Shown here: one piece after another, positions 15,998 through 25,400 of the stretch
Numbering within the stretch: the first letter of the stretch is position 1
Layout of the letters: every line of letters starts with the position of its first letter
Source of the DNA: Ideonella oryzae
Lineage (GTDB): Bacteria; Pseudomonadota; Gammaproteobacteria; Burkholderiales; Burkholderiaceae_C
DNA: 64,000 nt
NCBI RefSeq assembly: GCF_024055665.1
Contig: NZ_JAMXMC010000005.1
Span: 1-64,000 of the forward strand
Direction of reading: 5' to 3'
Translations under genes and position numbers: made by a program
Notes under the pieces: model-generated
Database searches by the model: none
Told to the model about the DNA's origin: nothing
What the model saw: only the letters and a program-made list of their open reading frames with translations

Positions 15998-17305
15998 TCA
16001 GCGCGCCTGATAGGCCACGGTGCCCGCCACCAGCGTGGCGCGCACCTGGCCCGGCAGCGCCATGCCGCAGTGGCTGAAGTCGAAGGGGGTGGATTTGCCG
16101 CGGCTCTTGAGCACGGCGGGGCTCACCTGCCAGACCGCCGCCGGATCGAAGACGCAGAGGTCGGCCACGCCGCCCTCGACGATCTGCCCGGCGCTGCCGG
16201 CCAGCGAACCCAGCGATTCGCCCAGCACCTGCACCGGCTTGCTGGTGATGCGCGCCAGCGTGTCGGCCAGCGACAGGCCGCTGTCCTGGCCCCACTTGAG
16301 CGCCAGGCTCAGCAGCAGCTCCAGGCCGGTGCCACCCGGCTCGGCTTCGGCAAAGGGCACGGTCTTGGCATCCGAATCCACCGGCGTGTGGTCCGACACC
16401 AGGGCGTCGATCGTGCCATCCGCCAGACCGGCGCGCAGCGCGTCGCGGTCGGCCTGCTGGCGCAGCGGCGGGCTCAGGCGCATGGCCGAATTGAAGTAGC
16501 CGATGTCCACGTCGGTCAGGTGCAGCGAATGGATGCTGACGTCGGCGGTGATGGGCAGGCCCTCGGCCTTGGCCTGGCGCACCAGGGCCACGCCCGCCGC
16601 GCTGGACAGGCGGCACAGGTGCACCCGGGCGCCGGTGGCGCGCACCAGCTCAAACAGGGTGTGCAGGGCGATCGTCTCGGCGGCCACCGGCACGCCCGAC
16701 AGGCCCAGCCGGGTCGCGACGGCGCCGCTGGCGGCCACGCCCTTGCCCAGGCTGGCGTCCTGGGGCCTCAGCCACACCGGGTAGCCGTGGGTGGAGGCGT
16801 ACTGCAGGGCACGCAACAGCACCAGGGTGTCGCCGATCGGCACCTCGGCCTGGGAGAAGCCCACGCAGCCCGATTCGGTCAGCTCGACCATCTCGGTCAA
16901 CGACTCGCCGGCCAGGCCGCGGGTGAGCGCCCCCAGCGGGAAGAGACGGCACAGGCTGAGCTTGCGGGCACGGAACTTCAGCATGTCCACCAGGCCGGGT
17001 TCGTCCAGGGCCGGGTCGGTGTCGGGCGGGCAGACCAGGCTGGTGACGCCACCGGCAGCCGCGGCGTTCAGCTCGCTCTCCAGCATGCCCTCGTGTTCGT
17101 GGCCGGGCTCGCGCAGGCGGGCCGACAGGTCCACCAAGCCGGGCGAGACGACACAGCCCTCGGCCTCGATGATGCGGTCGGGCGTGAAGTCGGCGGCCAC
17201 ACCGCCGACGCTTCGGATGCGGCCCGAGGCCACGGCGATGTCGGCACGCTCATCACGGCCGGTGGCCGGGTTCACCACGCGGCCGTTGCGGATCAGGACT
17301 TTCAT
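15998..17305 (-). CDS. pyrX: Dihydroorotase-like protein lacking the metal-binding site (PyrX/PyrC' type)
   Basis: This 435-residue amidohydrolase-fold protein starts in a 4-nt overlap with the pyrB stop. Overall it follows type I dihydroorotases (SPGLVDL...[11 protein letters not shown], then SDHTP near the C-terminal third). The first metal motif HxH is SAR here (Ser61-Ala-Arg63), and the later histidine context is replaced by VHLCRLSS, so the zinc site cannot form. In Pseudomonas putida an inactive homologue encoded beside pyrB is needed for assembly of active aspartate transcarbamoylase. By gene position and the same losses, I infer a structural role in the PyrB complex. A functional PyrC must be encoded outside this window. 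Confidence 0.85.
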   Translation of the reverse strand: MKVLIRNGRVVNPATGRDERADIAVASGRIRSVGGVAADFTPDRIIEAEGCVVSPGLVDLSARLREPGHEHEGMLESELNAAAAGGVTSLVCPPDTDPALDEPGLVDMLKFRARKLSLCRLFPLGALTRGLAGESLTEMVELTESGCVGFSQAEVPIGDTLVLLRALQYASTHGYPVWLRPQDASLGKGVAASGAVATRLGLSGVPVAAETIALHTLFELVRATGARVHLCRLSSAAGVALVRQAKAEGLPITADVSIHSLHLTDVDIGYFNSAMRLSPPLRQQADRDALRAGLADGTIDALVSDHTPVDSDAKTVPFAEAEPGGTGLELLLSLALKWGQDSGLSLADTLARITSKPVQVLGESLGSLAGSAGQIVEGGVADLCVFDPAAVWQVSPAVLKSRGKSTPFDFSHCGMALPGQVRATLVAGTVAYQAR

Positions 17306-18264
17306 GCTTCGTTCCCCGCGATGATGGACATCACCGCCATGCGCACGGCGATGCCGAAGGTGACCTGGGGCAGGATCACGCTGTGGGTGCCATCGGCCAC
17401 CGGCGAGTCGATCTCGACGCCGCGGTTGATCGGGCCCGGGTGCATCACGATGGCGTCGGGCTTGGCCAGCGCCAGCTTCTCGTCGGTCAGGCCGTAGGTT
17501 TTGAAGTACTCGCCAGCGCTGGGCAGCATCGCGCCGCTCATGCGCTCGTTCTGCAGGCGCAGCATGATGATCACGTCGGCGCCGCGGATGCCCTCGGCCA
17601 GGTCGCGGCAGACCCGCACGCCCATGCCGGCCAGGTCGCCGGGCACCAGGGTCTTGGGGCCGACGGCGCGGATGTCCGGCACACCCAGCGTGGTCAGGGC
17701 GTGGATGTCCGAGCGGGCCACGCGCGAGTGAACGATGTCGCCGACGATGGCCACGCTCAGCTGCGTGAAGTCCTTCTTGAAGTGGCGGATCGTGTACATG
17801 TCCAGCAACCCCTGGGTGGGGTGGGCATGGCGGCCGTCACCGGCGTTGACCACATGCACATGCGGCGCACAGTGCTGGGCGATCAGGTAGGGCGCGCCCG
17901 ATTCGCTGTGGCGCACCACGAACATGTCGGCGTGCATGGCCGAGAGATTGGCCACCGTGTCCAGCAGGGTCTCGCCCTTGGCGGTGCTGGACTTGGCGAT
18001 GTCCAGGTTCACCACGTCGGCCGACAGGCGCTTGGCCGCGATCTCGAAGGTGGTGCGGGTGCGGGTGCTGTTCTCGAAGAAGAGGTTGAACACGCTCTTG
18101 CCACGCAGCAGCGGCACCTTCTTCACCTCCCGGTCATTGACCGACAGGAAGGTGCCCGCGGTGTCCAGGATGTGGTGGATGACATCGCGGGGCAGGCCCT
18201 CGGTGGTCAGCAGGTGGACCAGCTCACCGTGCTGGTTGAGCTGCGGATTGCGCTTGGAGAGCAT
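17302..18264 (-). CDS. pyrB: Aspartate carbamoyltransferase catalytic subunit
   Basis: This 320-residue enzyme catalyses the committed step of pyrimidine synthesis, carbamoyl phosphate plus aspartate to N-carbamoyl aspartate. The carbamoyl-phosphate loop [12 protein letters not shown] is near residues 59-70, [12 protein letters not shown] follows, and [11 protein letters not shown] is in the middle, all standard. It starts immediately after the pyrR stop with no gap and overlaps pyrX by 4 nt. No regulatory chain gene (pyrI) is adjacent, in line with the class of ATCase that uses a dihydroorotase-like partner. Confidence 0.97.
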   Translation of the reverse strand: MLSKRNPQLNQHGELVHLLTTEGLPRDVIHHILDTAGTFLSVNDREVKKVPLLRGKSVFNLFFENSTRTRTTFEIAAKRLSADVVNLDIAKSSTAKGETLLDTVANLSAMHADMFVVRHSESGAPYLIAQHCAPHVHVVNAGDGRHAHPTQGLLDMYTIRHFKKDFTQLSVAIVGDIVHSRVARSDIHALTTLGVPDIRAVGPKTLVPGDLAGMGVRVCRDLAEGIRGADVIIMLRLQNERMSGAMLPSAGEYFKTYGLTDEKLALAKPDAIVMHPGPINRGVEIDSPVADGTHSVILPQVTFGIAVRMAVMSIIAGNEA

Positions 18265-18768
18265 TCAGTGCTCCTCTTGGAGAGTGAAAGTGAAGGCGCT
18301 GCCGTCGGTGCGGGCCAGCGACAGGCGCTGGGCCGCCGGCAGTGTCACGCGGGCAGCCGCGAAGGCCGGCTGGATGGGCAGCTCGCGCCCGCCCCGGTCC
18401 ACCAGCACCGCCAACTGCACGCTGGCGGGCCGGCCGAAGTCGAACAGCTCGTTGATGACCGCCCGGATGGTGCGGCCGGTGTAGAGCACGTCGTCGATCA
18501 GCAGGATGTGCCGGCCATCGATGGCGAAGGGCAGCTGGGTGGCATCGGCGGTGCTGGCCAGGCCGCGGGCACCGAAGTCATCGCGGTGCAGGGTGCTGGA
18601 GATCACTCCATGCGCGCCCGGCAGGCCCAGGTCGGCCTGCAGGCGCTCGGCCAGCCAGGCGCCACCGGACCAGATGCCCACCAGGGACAGTTCGGGCTTC
18701 AACAGACTTTTGACGCCCTGGCGCAATTCGACGTACAGGGCCTCGGCATCGAGGGACAGGCTGCTCAT
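18265..18768 (-). CDS. pyrR: PyrR bifunctional regulator / uracil phosphoribosyltransferase
   Basis: This 167-residue type I PRTase-fold protein has the PRPP-binding loop HILLIDDVLYTGRTIRA and the HRDD segment typical of PyrR. In Gram-positive bacteria PyrR binds pyr mRNA to control attenuation. In proteobacteria homologues exist whose regulatory role is less clear, and uracil PRTase activity is the safer expectation. The ATG overlaps the ruvX stop by 4 nt and its stop abuts the pyrB start. I saw no obvious PyrR-type attenuator in the run. Confidence 0.92.
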   Translation of the reverse strand: MSSLSLDAEALYVELRQGVKSLLKPELSLVGIWSGGAWLAERLQADLGLPGAHGVISSTLHRDDFGARGLASTADATQLPFAIDGRHILLIDDVLYTGRTIRAVINELFDFGRPASVQLAVLVDRGGRELPIQPAFAAARVTLPAAQRLSLARTDGSAFTFTLQEEH

Positions 18769-19172
18769 GGGCTGGGGTGCTCCCGGAAGAACTGGTCGAG
18801 GATGATGGCGGCGGACGCGGCGTCGGCATCGGCGGCGCCCGAGGACAGGGCCTCGGTGGTGGTGTAGCGCTCATCCACCTCGTGGACCGGCAGACGGAAA
18901 CGCCCATGCAGCTGGCGCGCGAACTTGCGCGCCCGGCGGGTGTTTTCATGCTCGGCACCATCGGGGTGGAACGGTACGCCCACCACCAGCGCATCAGGTT
19001 GCCATTGCGCAATCAGCTCGGCAATGGCGGCAAACCGGGCGTCGCCCTGGGCGGCCACGGTGCGCAGCGGCTGCCCCTGGCGCATCAGGCCCGAGCCGGT
19101 GGCCACACCCACCCGCTTCTCGCCAAAATCAAACGCCAGGAACGACGAGGTGGACAGGCCACCAGCGCTCAT
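18765..19172 (-). CDS. ruvX: RuvX/YqgF family putative Holliday junction resolvase
   Basis: This 135-residue RNase H-fold protein has the N-terminal LAFDFGEKRVGVA catalytic-Asp motif, the VGVPFHPDG segment, and VHEVDERYTTTEA, which carries the conserved DER(Y/L) catalytic residues, followed by DAASAAIILDQF. Members of the family act on branched DNA or in 16S rRNA 5' processing. The start overlaps yqgE by 4 nt; yqgE-ruvX-pyrR-pyrB order is conserved in many proteobacteria. Confidence 0.93.
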   Translation of the reverse strand: MSAGGLSTSSFLAFDFGEKRVGVATGSGLMRQGQPLRTVAAQGDARFAAIAELIAQWQPDALVVGVPFHPDGAEHENTRRARKFARQLHGRFRLPVHEVDERYTTTEALSSGAADADAASAAIILDQFFREHPSP

Positions 19173-19759
19173 GCGTGCCCCGCTTCCTGCGAAAGCATGC
19201 GCGGATCGAAACCCAGCAGGGCCAGCGCCTTCATGTAACGCTCGTCCACCGGGGTGTCGAAGATGATGGCCGGATCGGCCGGGACGGTCAGCCAGCCGTT
19301 TCGGCCCAGCTCGTCTTCCAGCTGGCCCGCACCCCAGCCGCTGTAGCCCAGGGTGACCAGCACGCGCCGGGGGCCTTCGCCGCGGGCGATGGCCTCCAGC
19401 ACATCCTTGCTGGTGGTCATGGCCAGGCCCTCGGGCACGTTCAGGGTGGAGCTGTAGACCGGTCCCTCGTCGGCCGCGCCGGCGTCATGCAGCACGAAGC
19501 CCCGTTCGGTCTGCACCGGGCCGCCAAAGTACACCGGCTGCTCGGCCAGGGCGGTGTCGCCCAGGGCCAGGTCGATCTTCTCGAACAGTTCGCCGAGGTT
19601 GATGTCCACCGGCTTGTTCACCACCAGGCCCAGGGCGCCCTGGTCGTTGTGCTCGCACAGGTAGACCACGGAGCCGGCAAAGCGTTCGTCCGCCATGCCC
19701 GGCATCGCGATCAGGAACTGATTGGTGAGGTTGATGCCGTCCGCCGCCATGGCGCGCAT
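19169..19759 (-). CDS. UPF0301 (YqgE/AlgH) family protein
   Basis: 196 residues. The sequence [14 protein letters not shown] at the start, [18 protein letters not shown] and the mid-protein [16 protein letters not shown] are the standard UPF0301 hallmarks. The molecular function is unknown; AlgH in Pseudomonas affects alginate and other phenotypes. The ATG at 19759 has GGGGAG at a rather long distance, and a second ATG at 19750 is equally plausible. It heads the six-gene run ending at plsC and is divergent from the photolyase. Confidence 0.92.
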   Translation of the reverse strand: MRAMAADGINLTNQFLIAMPGMADERFAGSVVYLCEHNDQGALGLVVNKPVDINLGELFEKIDLALGDTALAEQPVYFGGPVQTERGFVLHDAGAADEGPVYSSTLNVPEGLAMTTSKDVLEAIARGEGPRRVLVTLGYSGWGAGQLEDELGRNGWLTVPADPAIIFDTPVDERYMKALALLGFDPRMLSQEAGHA

Positions 19760-19808
19760 TCTATTTCAGGGCTCCCCCCGGTCGGGCAAATGCCGCGACA
19801 CTCACACC

Positions 19809-21308
19809 ATGACGACCCGATTCGACCGTGCCCTGGTCTGGTTCCGGCGCGACCTGCGCACCGAGGACCATGCCGCCCTGTACGCGGCCTGCCGAGCCGC
19901 CCGACAGGTGTTCTGCCTGTTCGTCTTCGACACCGACATCCTGGCCCCCCTGCCCCGGCAGGACCGCCGGGTGGAGTTCATCCGCGACAGCCTGGTGGAC
20001 CTGGACCACCAGTTGCAGGCCCTGGGCTTGTCCCATGGCGTCGATGGCGTGCGGCTGGTGGTGCGCCACGGCCGTGCCCGCCAGGTGGTGGCCGACATGG
20101 CCCGCACGCTGGGCGTGCAGGCCGTGTATGCCAACCACGACGACGAGCCCGACGCCCTGGCCCGGGATGCCGCCGTGCGCGGCGCGCTGGCTGGCGAGGA
20201 CGTGTCCTTCTACACCAGCAAGGACCAGGTGGTCTTCGAGCGGGACGAGGTGATGACGGCCGGCGGCACGCCGTTCTCGGTCTTCACCCCGTACAAGAAC
20301 GCCTGGCTGAAGAAGCTGACGCCCTTCTACCTGAAGGCCTATCCGGTGGCACGCCACGCCGGCGCACTGGCACCGTGGCCGCAGACACTGCTGGGGCCGG
20401 CCAGCGGCGTGCCAGAGCTGCAGGACATCGACTTCCAACGCACCGACCTGCACCGCCTGCGCCTGCCCTCGGGCTCGGCTGGCGCCCAGGAACTGCTGGC
20501 CGATTTCCTCGACCGCATCGACGCCTATGACCACGCACGCGACTTCCCGGCCGTCAAGGGCCCCAGCTACCTGAGCACCCACCTGCGCTTCGGCACGGTG
20601 TCCATCCGGCGCCTGGCCCGCGAGGCCTGGCAACGCATGGAAGGTGGCTCGCGGGGCGCCGAGGTGTGGCTGTCCGAACTGGTCTGGCGCGACTTCTATC
20701 ACCAGATCCTGCACCACCACCCGCATGTGGTGGGCCACGCCTTCCGCCCCGAATACGAGGCCATCCACTGGGACCACGGCAAGACGGCCGACGCGCACTT
20801 CGAGGCCTGGTGCCAGGGCCGCACCGGCTACCCGCTGGTGGACGCCGCGATGCGCCAGCTGGCCCAGACGGGCTACATGCACAACCGGCTGCGCATGGTG
20901 AGCGCCAGCTTCCTGGTCAAGGACCTGGGCATTGACTGGCGGCGCGGCGAGGCCTGGTTCGCCCTGCACCTCAACGACTTCGATCTGGCCGCCAACAACG
21001 GTGGCTGGCAGTGGGCCGCCTCCACCGGCTGCGACGCCCAGCCCTGGTTTCGCATCTTCAACCCGGTGACCCAGAGCGAGAAGTTCGACCCCGAGGGCAA
21101 GTTCATCCGGCGCTATGTGCCCGAGCTGGCCAAGCTGCCGGCCACGGCCATCCACGCCCCCTGGCAGGCGCGCCCGCTGGAGTTGGCCGAGGCCGGGCTG
21201 CGACTGGAGGCGGACTACCCGCTGCCCATCGTGGACCACGCCGTGGCGCGGCAGCACACCCTGGCGCGCTATGCCGTGGTGAAGGAACGCGGCAAACCCG
21301 CGCCCTGA
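19809..21308 (+). CDS. phrB: Deoxyribodipyrimidine photolyase
   Basis: This 499-residue FAD-dependent blue-light repair enzyme splits cyclobutane pyrimidine dimers. The N-terminal antenna-binding domain starts [14 protein letters not shown]. The FAD-binding domain shows [26 protein letters not shown] and the C-terminal [19 protein letters not shown], all typical of class I CPD photolyases. The ATG at 19809 is chosen since upstream frame is antisense to yqgE. It is convergent with the GGDEF gene, 15 bp away. Confidence 0.96.
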   Translation: MTTRFDRALVWFRRDLRTEDHAALYAACRAARQVFCLFVFDTDILAPLPRQDRRVEFIRDSLVDLDHQLQALGLSHGVDGVRLVVRHGRARQVVADMARTLGVQAVYANHDDEPDALARDAAVRGALAGEDVSFYTSKDQVVFERDEVMTAGGTPFSVFTPYKNAWLKKLTPFYLKAYPVARHAGALAPWPQTLLGPASGVPELQDIDFQRTDLHRLRLPSGSAGAQELLADFLDRIDAYDHARDFPAVKGPSYLSTHLRFGTVSIRRLAREAWQRMEGGSRGAEVWLSELVWRDFYHQILHHHPHVVGHAFRPEYEAIHWDHGKTADAHFEAWCQGRTGYPLVDAAMRQLAQTGYMHNRLRMVSASFLVKDLGIDWRRGEAWFALHLNDFDLAANNGGWQWAASTGCDAQPWFRIFNPVTQSEKFDPEGKFIRRYVPELAKLPATAIHAPWQARPLELAEAGLRLEADYPLPIVDHAVARQHTLARYAVVKERGKPAP

Positions 21309-21323
21309 GGCTGCCGAGGCGTT

Positions 21324-22352
21324 CTAGAAGAACTCCACCTCGCTGGACTTGTCATCGTCGACCAGCCGGCCCTGGCGGACCAGGGCCTCCAGGCTGCGGA
21401 CCTGGTCCCGGCCGTGGTTCTTGGCGTAGTAGACCGCCCGGTCCGCCCGCTCCACGGCGGCCACCGGGGTGTCGCCGGGACGCACATCGGTGAAACCGAT
21501 GCTCAGCGTGAGCCGATGCACCTGCGGGAAGTTGTGGGTGGCCACCCGGGAACGGAAGCGGTCGAATGCCAGAAAGGCATCTTCCTCGGTCGTGCAGCGC
21601 AGCAGCACGACGAACTCCTCGCCCCCGAAGCGGTAGAGCTGATCGTAGTAGCGGAAAGTGCTGCACATCAGCTGGGAAACGATCAGCAGCACCTCGTCGC
21701 CAATGACGTGGCCGAAGTTGTCGTTGACCTGCTTGAAGTGATCGATGTCGAGCACCGCCAGCCAGTAACGGGGCGGAGCGGTCTGGCGCCGCTCCGTCTG
21801 TCCGTCCGGCAACAGGTCCTGCACAGGCTGGATGGCAGCCTTGTAGAAGGAGTCGTCGAAGCTCTTGCGGTTGAGCAGGCCCGTGAGGGTGTCGCGCTCG
21901 CTGTAGTCCAGCAGGCCCAGCTGGTTGCGCACCACGGCCAGCACGGCGTTGACGCCCCGCACCTGGGCCGGTGTGGGGGGCCGCTCGGTCACCACCTCGA
22001 CCACCCCACCCTGTCCGTTCTGCCCAGGCAAGGGGAACAGGCTGAGACTGTCACTGGCCCGCCAGGCCCGGGGGCGCCCCGTCAGCAGGCAGTCCCGCCA
22101 GGCCGGCTGTTCGTCCAGGGCCGGCTGGTCACCGCTGTCGGTCCACAAGGGCACCAGGGCGGGCACATGGGGAGATTCTCCGCGTTGTGCCCGCGTGAGC
22201 CAGCGCTGTGCGCCTTCGTCGCCCACCACGCGATGCACCGCCACCCGCCGGGCCCGGGTCAGGTCGGCGACGGCGGCGACCAGGCCCGCGTCCAGCGCAT
22301 CCCGGTCCCGCAGCCCGGTGAGGGCCGCCAACTGCTCCAGCAACTGGGTCAT
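21324..22352 (-). CDS. GGDEF-domain diguanylate cyclase with allosteric I-site
   Basis: 342 residues. The C-terminal GGDEF domain carries the active-site signature GGEEF, preceded by DIDHFKQVNDNFGHVIGDEVL. The product-inhibition I-site RxxD is present (RYYD, five residues before GGEEF), so activity should be feedback-inhibited by cyclic di-GMP. The N-terminal 150 residues hold no domain I recognise with certainty; they may be a small-ligand sensor of GAF type. No TM helices, so it is cytosolic. It follows the chpA-type gene by 69 nt on the same strand, which suggests a link between pilus chemosensing and cyclic di-GMP. Confidence 0.92.
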   Translation of the reverse strand: MTQLLEQLAALTGLRDRDALDAGLVAAVADLTRARRVAVHRVVGDEGAQRWLTRAQRGESPHVPALVPLWTDSGDQPALDEQPAWRDCLLTGRPRAWRASDSLSLFPLPGQNGQGGVVEVVTERPPTPAQVRGVNAVLAVVRNQLGLLDYSERDTLTGLLNRKSFDDSFYKAAIQPVQDLLPDGQTERRQTAPPRYWLAVLDIDHFKQVNDNFGHVIGDEVLLIVSQLMCSTFRYYDQLYRFGGEEFVVLLRCTTEEDAFLAFDRFRSRVATHNFPQVHRLTLSIGFTDVRPGDTPVAAVERADRAVYYAKNHGRDQVRSLEALVRQGRLVDDDKSSEVEFF

Positions 22353-22421
22353 GGCGCGGCAAGAAGACCCGGCGTCGACGCGACCGCTGCACCCATGGGC
22401 CCGGCCGCGCCAACGCCCATG

Positions 22422-25400
22422 TCAGGCCTCCACCCTGGCCTGCACATAGCCCTGCACCAGCTTCAGCAACTGGTCTTCGTCGTAGGGCTTGCCCAGGTAG
22501 TGGTTGACCCCCAGTTCGCGGGCGTGTTCCTGGTGCTTCTCGGCAATCCGCGAGGTGATCATGATCACCGGCAGCGAGGCCAGCCGCACGTCCCCACGCA
22601 CATTGCGCATCAGGTCAAAGCCGTCCATGCGGGGCATCTCGATGTCACACAGCATGACCACCGGCGTTTCCTCGGCCAGGCGTTCCAGGGCTTCCAGACC
22701 GTCCTTGGCCAGGGCCACGCGGTAGCCCTCGCGCTGCAGCAGCCGCTGGGTGACCCGACGCACCGTCAGGGAATCGTCCACCACCAGCACCAGCGGAGCC
22801 TTCACCTCGGGCTCGACCGGCTGCACCACCGGCACCAGCACTTCCGGCCCGGCGCCCTGCGTGGCCGCCTGGAGCTGTGCACGGACATCGGCACCGTACA
22901 CCGCGACCAGGGCCACCGGGTTGTAAATCAGCACGGTCTCGCCACTGGCGCGCACCGACATGCCGGCCAGACCCGGCAAGCGCGAGAGCTGCGGTCCCAG
23001 GTTCTTCACCACCACTTCCTGGTTGCCCAGGATCTGGCTGACGTGGATGGCCACGCGCTGGTCTGCACTGCGCACCACCACCACGGGCAGGGTGCGGCCC
23101 TCGGCGGACCCACGCAGCGCGTCCTGCAACAGCGATCCCAGCCAGAAGAAGGGCAGATCCTCCTCGCCATGGCGCAGGACGCCCTGCGCATAAGCCTGCT
23201 CGATCTCGGCCGCGGGCACGCGCCGCACGGTTTCCACCAGCGTGGAGGGCACGGCCACGGTCTGGCTGCCGGCCTGCATCAGCACCACCTGCGTCACCGC
23301 GGTGGTCAGCGGCAGCAGCATGCGGAAGGCGGTGCCCTGCCCGGAGGTGCTGGCGGTCTCGATGCGGCCGCCCATCGCGGTCACCTCGGTTCGGACCACG
23401 TCCATGCCCACCCCGCGCCCCGCCAGCTCGGTCACCTCGTCGGCCGTGGAGAAACCCGGCGCAAAGATCAGCGAAGCCAGCTCGGCCTCGGTGGGACGGC
23501 TGTCGGCGGTCAGCAGGCCGGCCGCCGTCGCCCGCTCGGCGATGCGGGCCAGATTCAGACCCGCGCCATCGTCGCGCACGTCCAGCTGCACTTCATTGCC
23601 GCTCTGGCGCACCACCACATCGATGCCGCCCACGGACGGCTTGCCCAGCGCCTCGCGCAGGCCAGCCGGCTCAATGCCATGCACGACGGCATTGCGCAGC
23701 AAATGTTCCAGCGGCGGCGCGATGCGGTCCAGCACCGCCCGGTCCATTTCGATCCCGCCCCCCGAGAAGTTCAGCCGCACCTGCTTGCCGGTTTCCTTGG
23801 CCGCCTGGCGCACCACGCGGTAAAGGCGGTCCGACAGTGTGTCGAACTCCACCATCCGGGCCCGCAGCAGATCGTCCTGCAGGTCACGCGCCAGACGGGC
23901 CTGCATGGCCAGTTGGTCTTCCGCGTCCTGCAAGGTCTGCAGCAAGCTGCGCTGCACGGTGCCCACGTCGGACACGGACTCGGCCATCATCCGGGTCAGT
24001 TCCTGCACCCGGGTGAAGCGGTCCATCTCCAGCGGATCAAAGGACTGTTGCGAACTGCGCGCCGCCTCGATGCGGGTGGCCATCTGGGTTTCGGCCTGCA
24101 GTTCCAGATCGCGCAGTTGGCGGCGCAGACGCTCCAGGTTGTCGGTCAGCTCACGCAGGCTGCCCTGCATCTGGCCGACGTCCGCCTCCATGCGGGCACG
24201 GGCAATACCCACTTCACCGGCATGGCTGACCATGCGGTCCAGCAGTGGCGCACGCACACGCACGCTGCCGGCGGCCAGCTCGGCGGCCGTGCCCAGATCG
24301 GCCGGAGCATGGCCCGCGACCGCAAAGCCCTTGGCCAGACGGGACCAGTCCACCCGCACGGCGGGTGTCGCCGAAGCGGCGCCCTCATCGGACACCGGCA
24401 CGGGCGAGATCTCGTCCAGCTCTGGCTCCGAGGACAGGGCTTGCGCCAGACTCTCCGTCGCCACCGGCTCCAGCTCGGGCGGAGCCACCGGTGCCTCCAC
24501 CGGCTCGGGCAGGGACTCGAAGCCACCGGCCTGCAGGCGGGCAAACTCTTCGGCCAGCTGGTCCACCCCCTGGTACAGCTGGCTGATCGCACCGGTCTCC
24601 ACCTGGCCTCGGGCCATGTGGCGCTCGATCGCGGTCTCCAGCCGGTGAGCCATTTCGCCCAGGCGCATGGCGCCGGCCAGGCGTGCGCCCCCCTTGAAGG
24701 TGTGCAGGGCCCGCATCGCCGCCACGCCGGCATTCATCTGATCGGGCTGGGCCTCCCACAGGCGCAGGTGCTCGGCCAGTTGAGGCAGCAGTTCAGCGCC
24801 CTCTTCGACGAAGATGTCGAAGAGCTCGGCATCGATCGCGTCGGACGCCTCGATCTGTTCGCCCAGCAGGGTGGCTGCCCCCGCAGGCTCGGCACGCACC
24901 GGGGCCGCGGCAGCCGTGGGGGACGGCTCGGCATGCTCCAGGGCTGAGAACCTCATCTCGCCCAGCGGGTTGAGCGCCGCAAAGGACGTCACCGGCCGAT
25001 CAGCATCCTCATCGGCTTCTCCGCGCTCTTCCCCATCGGACTGCGCGGTTTCTTCCAGGGCCGCCAGACGCTCGATCAGCTGCACCTCGTCATGCTCGTG
25101 CGAGCTCAGTTGCTCCAGGATCTCGGCCTGCACCGGCTTCAGGAAGCCGGCGGCGAATTGATGGAGCAGGCGCCGGATCTCTTCGGCCACCGCCAGGTAG
25201 AGCGTGGCCTCGACCGCCTCGCCACGGCCGCGCGCGTGAGATCGTTCCAACGCATGTTCCAGCCGACGGGCCAGGCTGGAAAGGTCCTGGAAGCCCACGG
25301 TGGCGGAGTTGCCCGCCAGGGAATGGGCCAACGCGACCGCGGTCTCGCCGACCGGACGGTCCAGCTCCAGCTGCCACTCCGACAGCTCGGTGCTCAAACG

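Noticed and set aside
21414-24947. 1177-codon plus-strand frame opposite the GGDEF and chpA genes
   Set aside because: Antisense artefact; the minus strand carries GGEEF, CheA and receiver motifs in frame.
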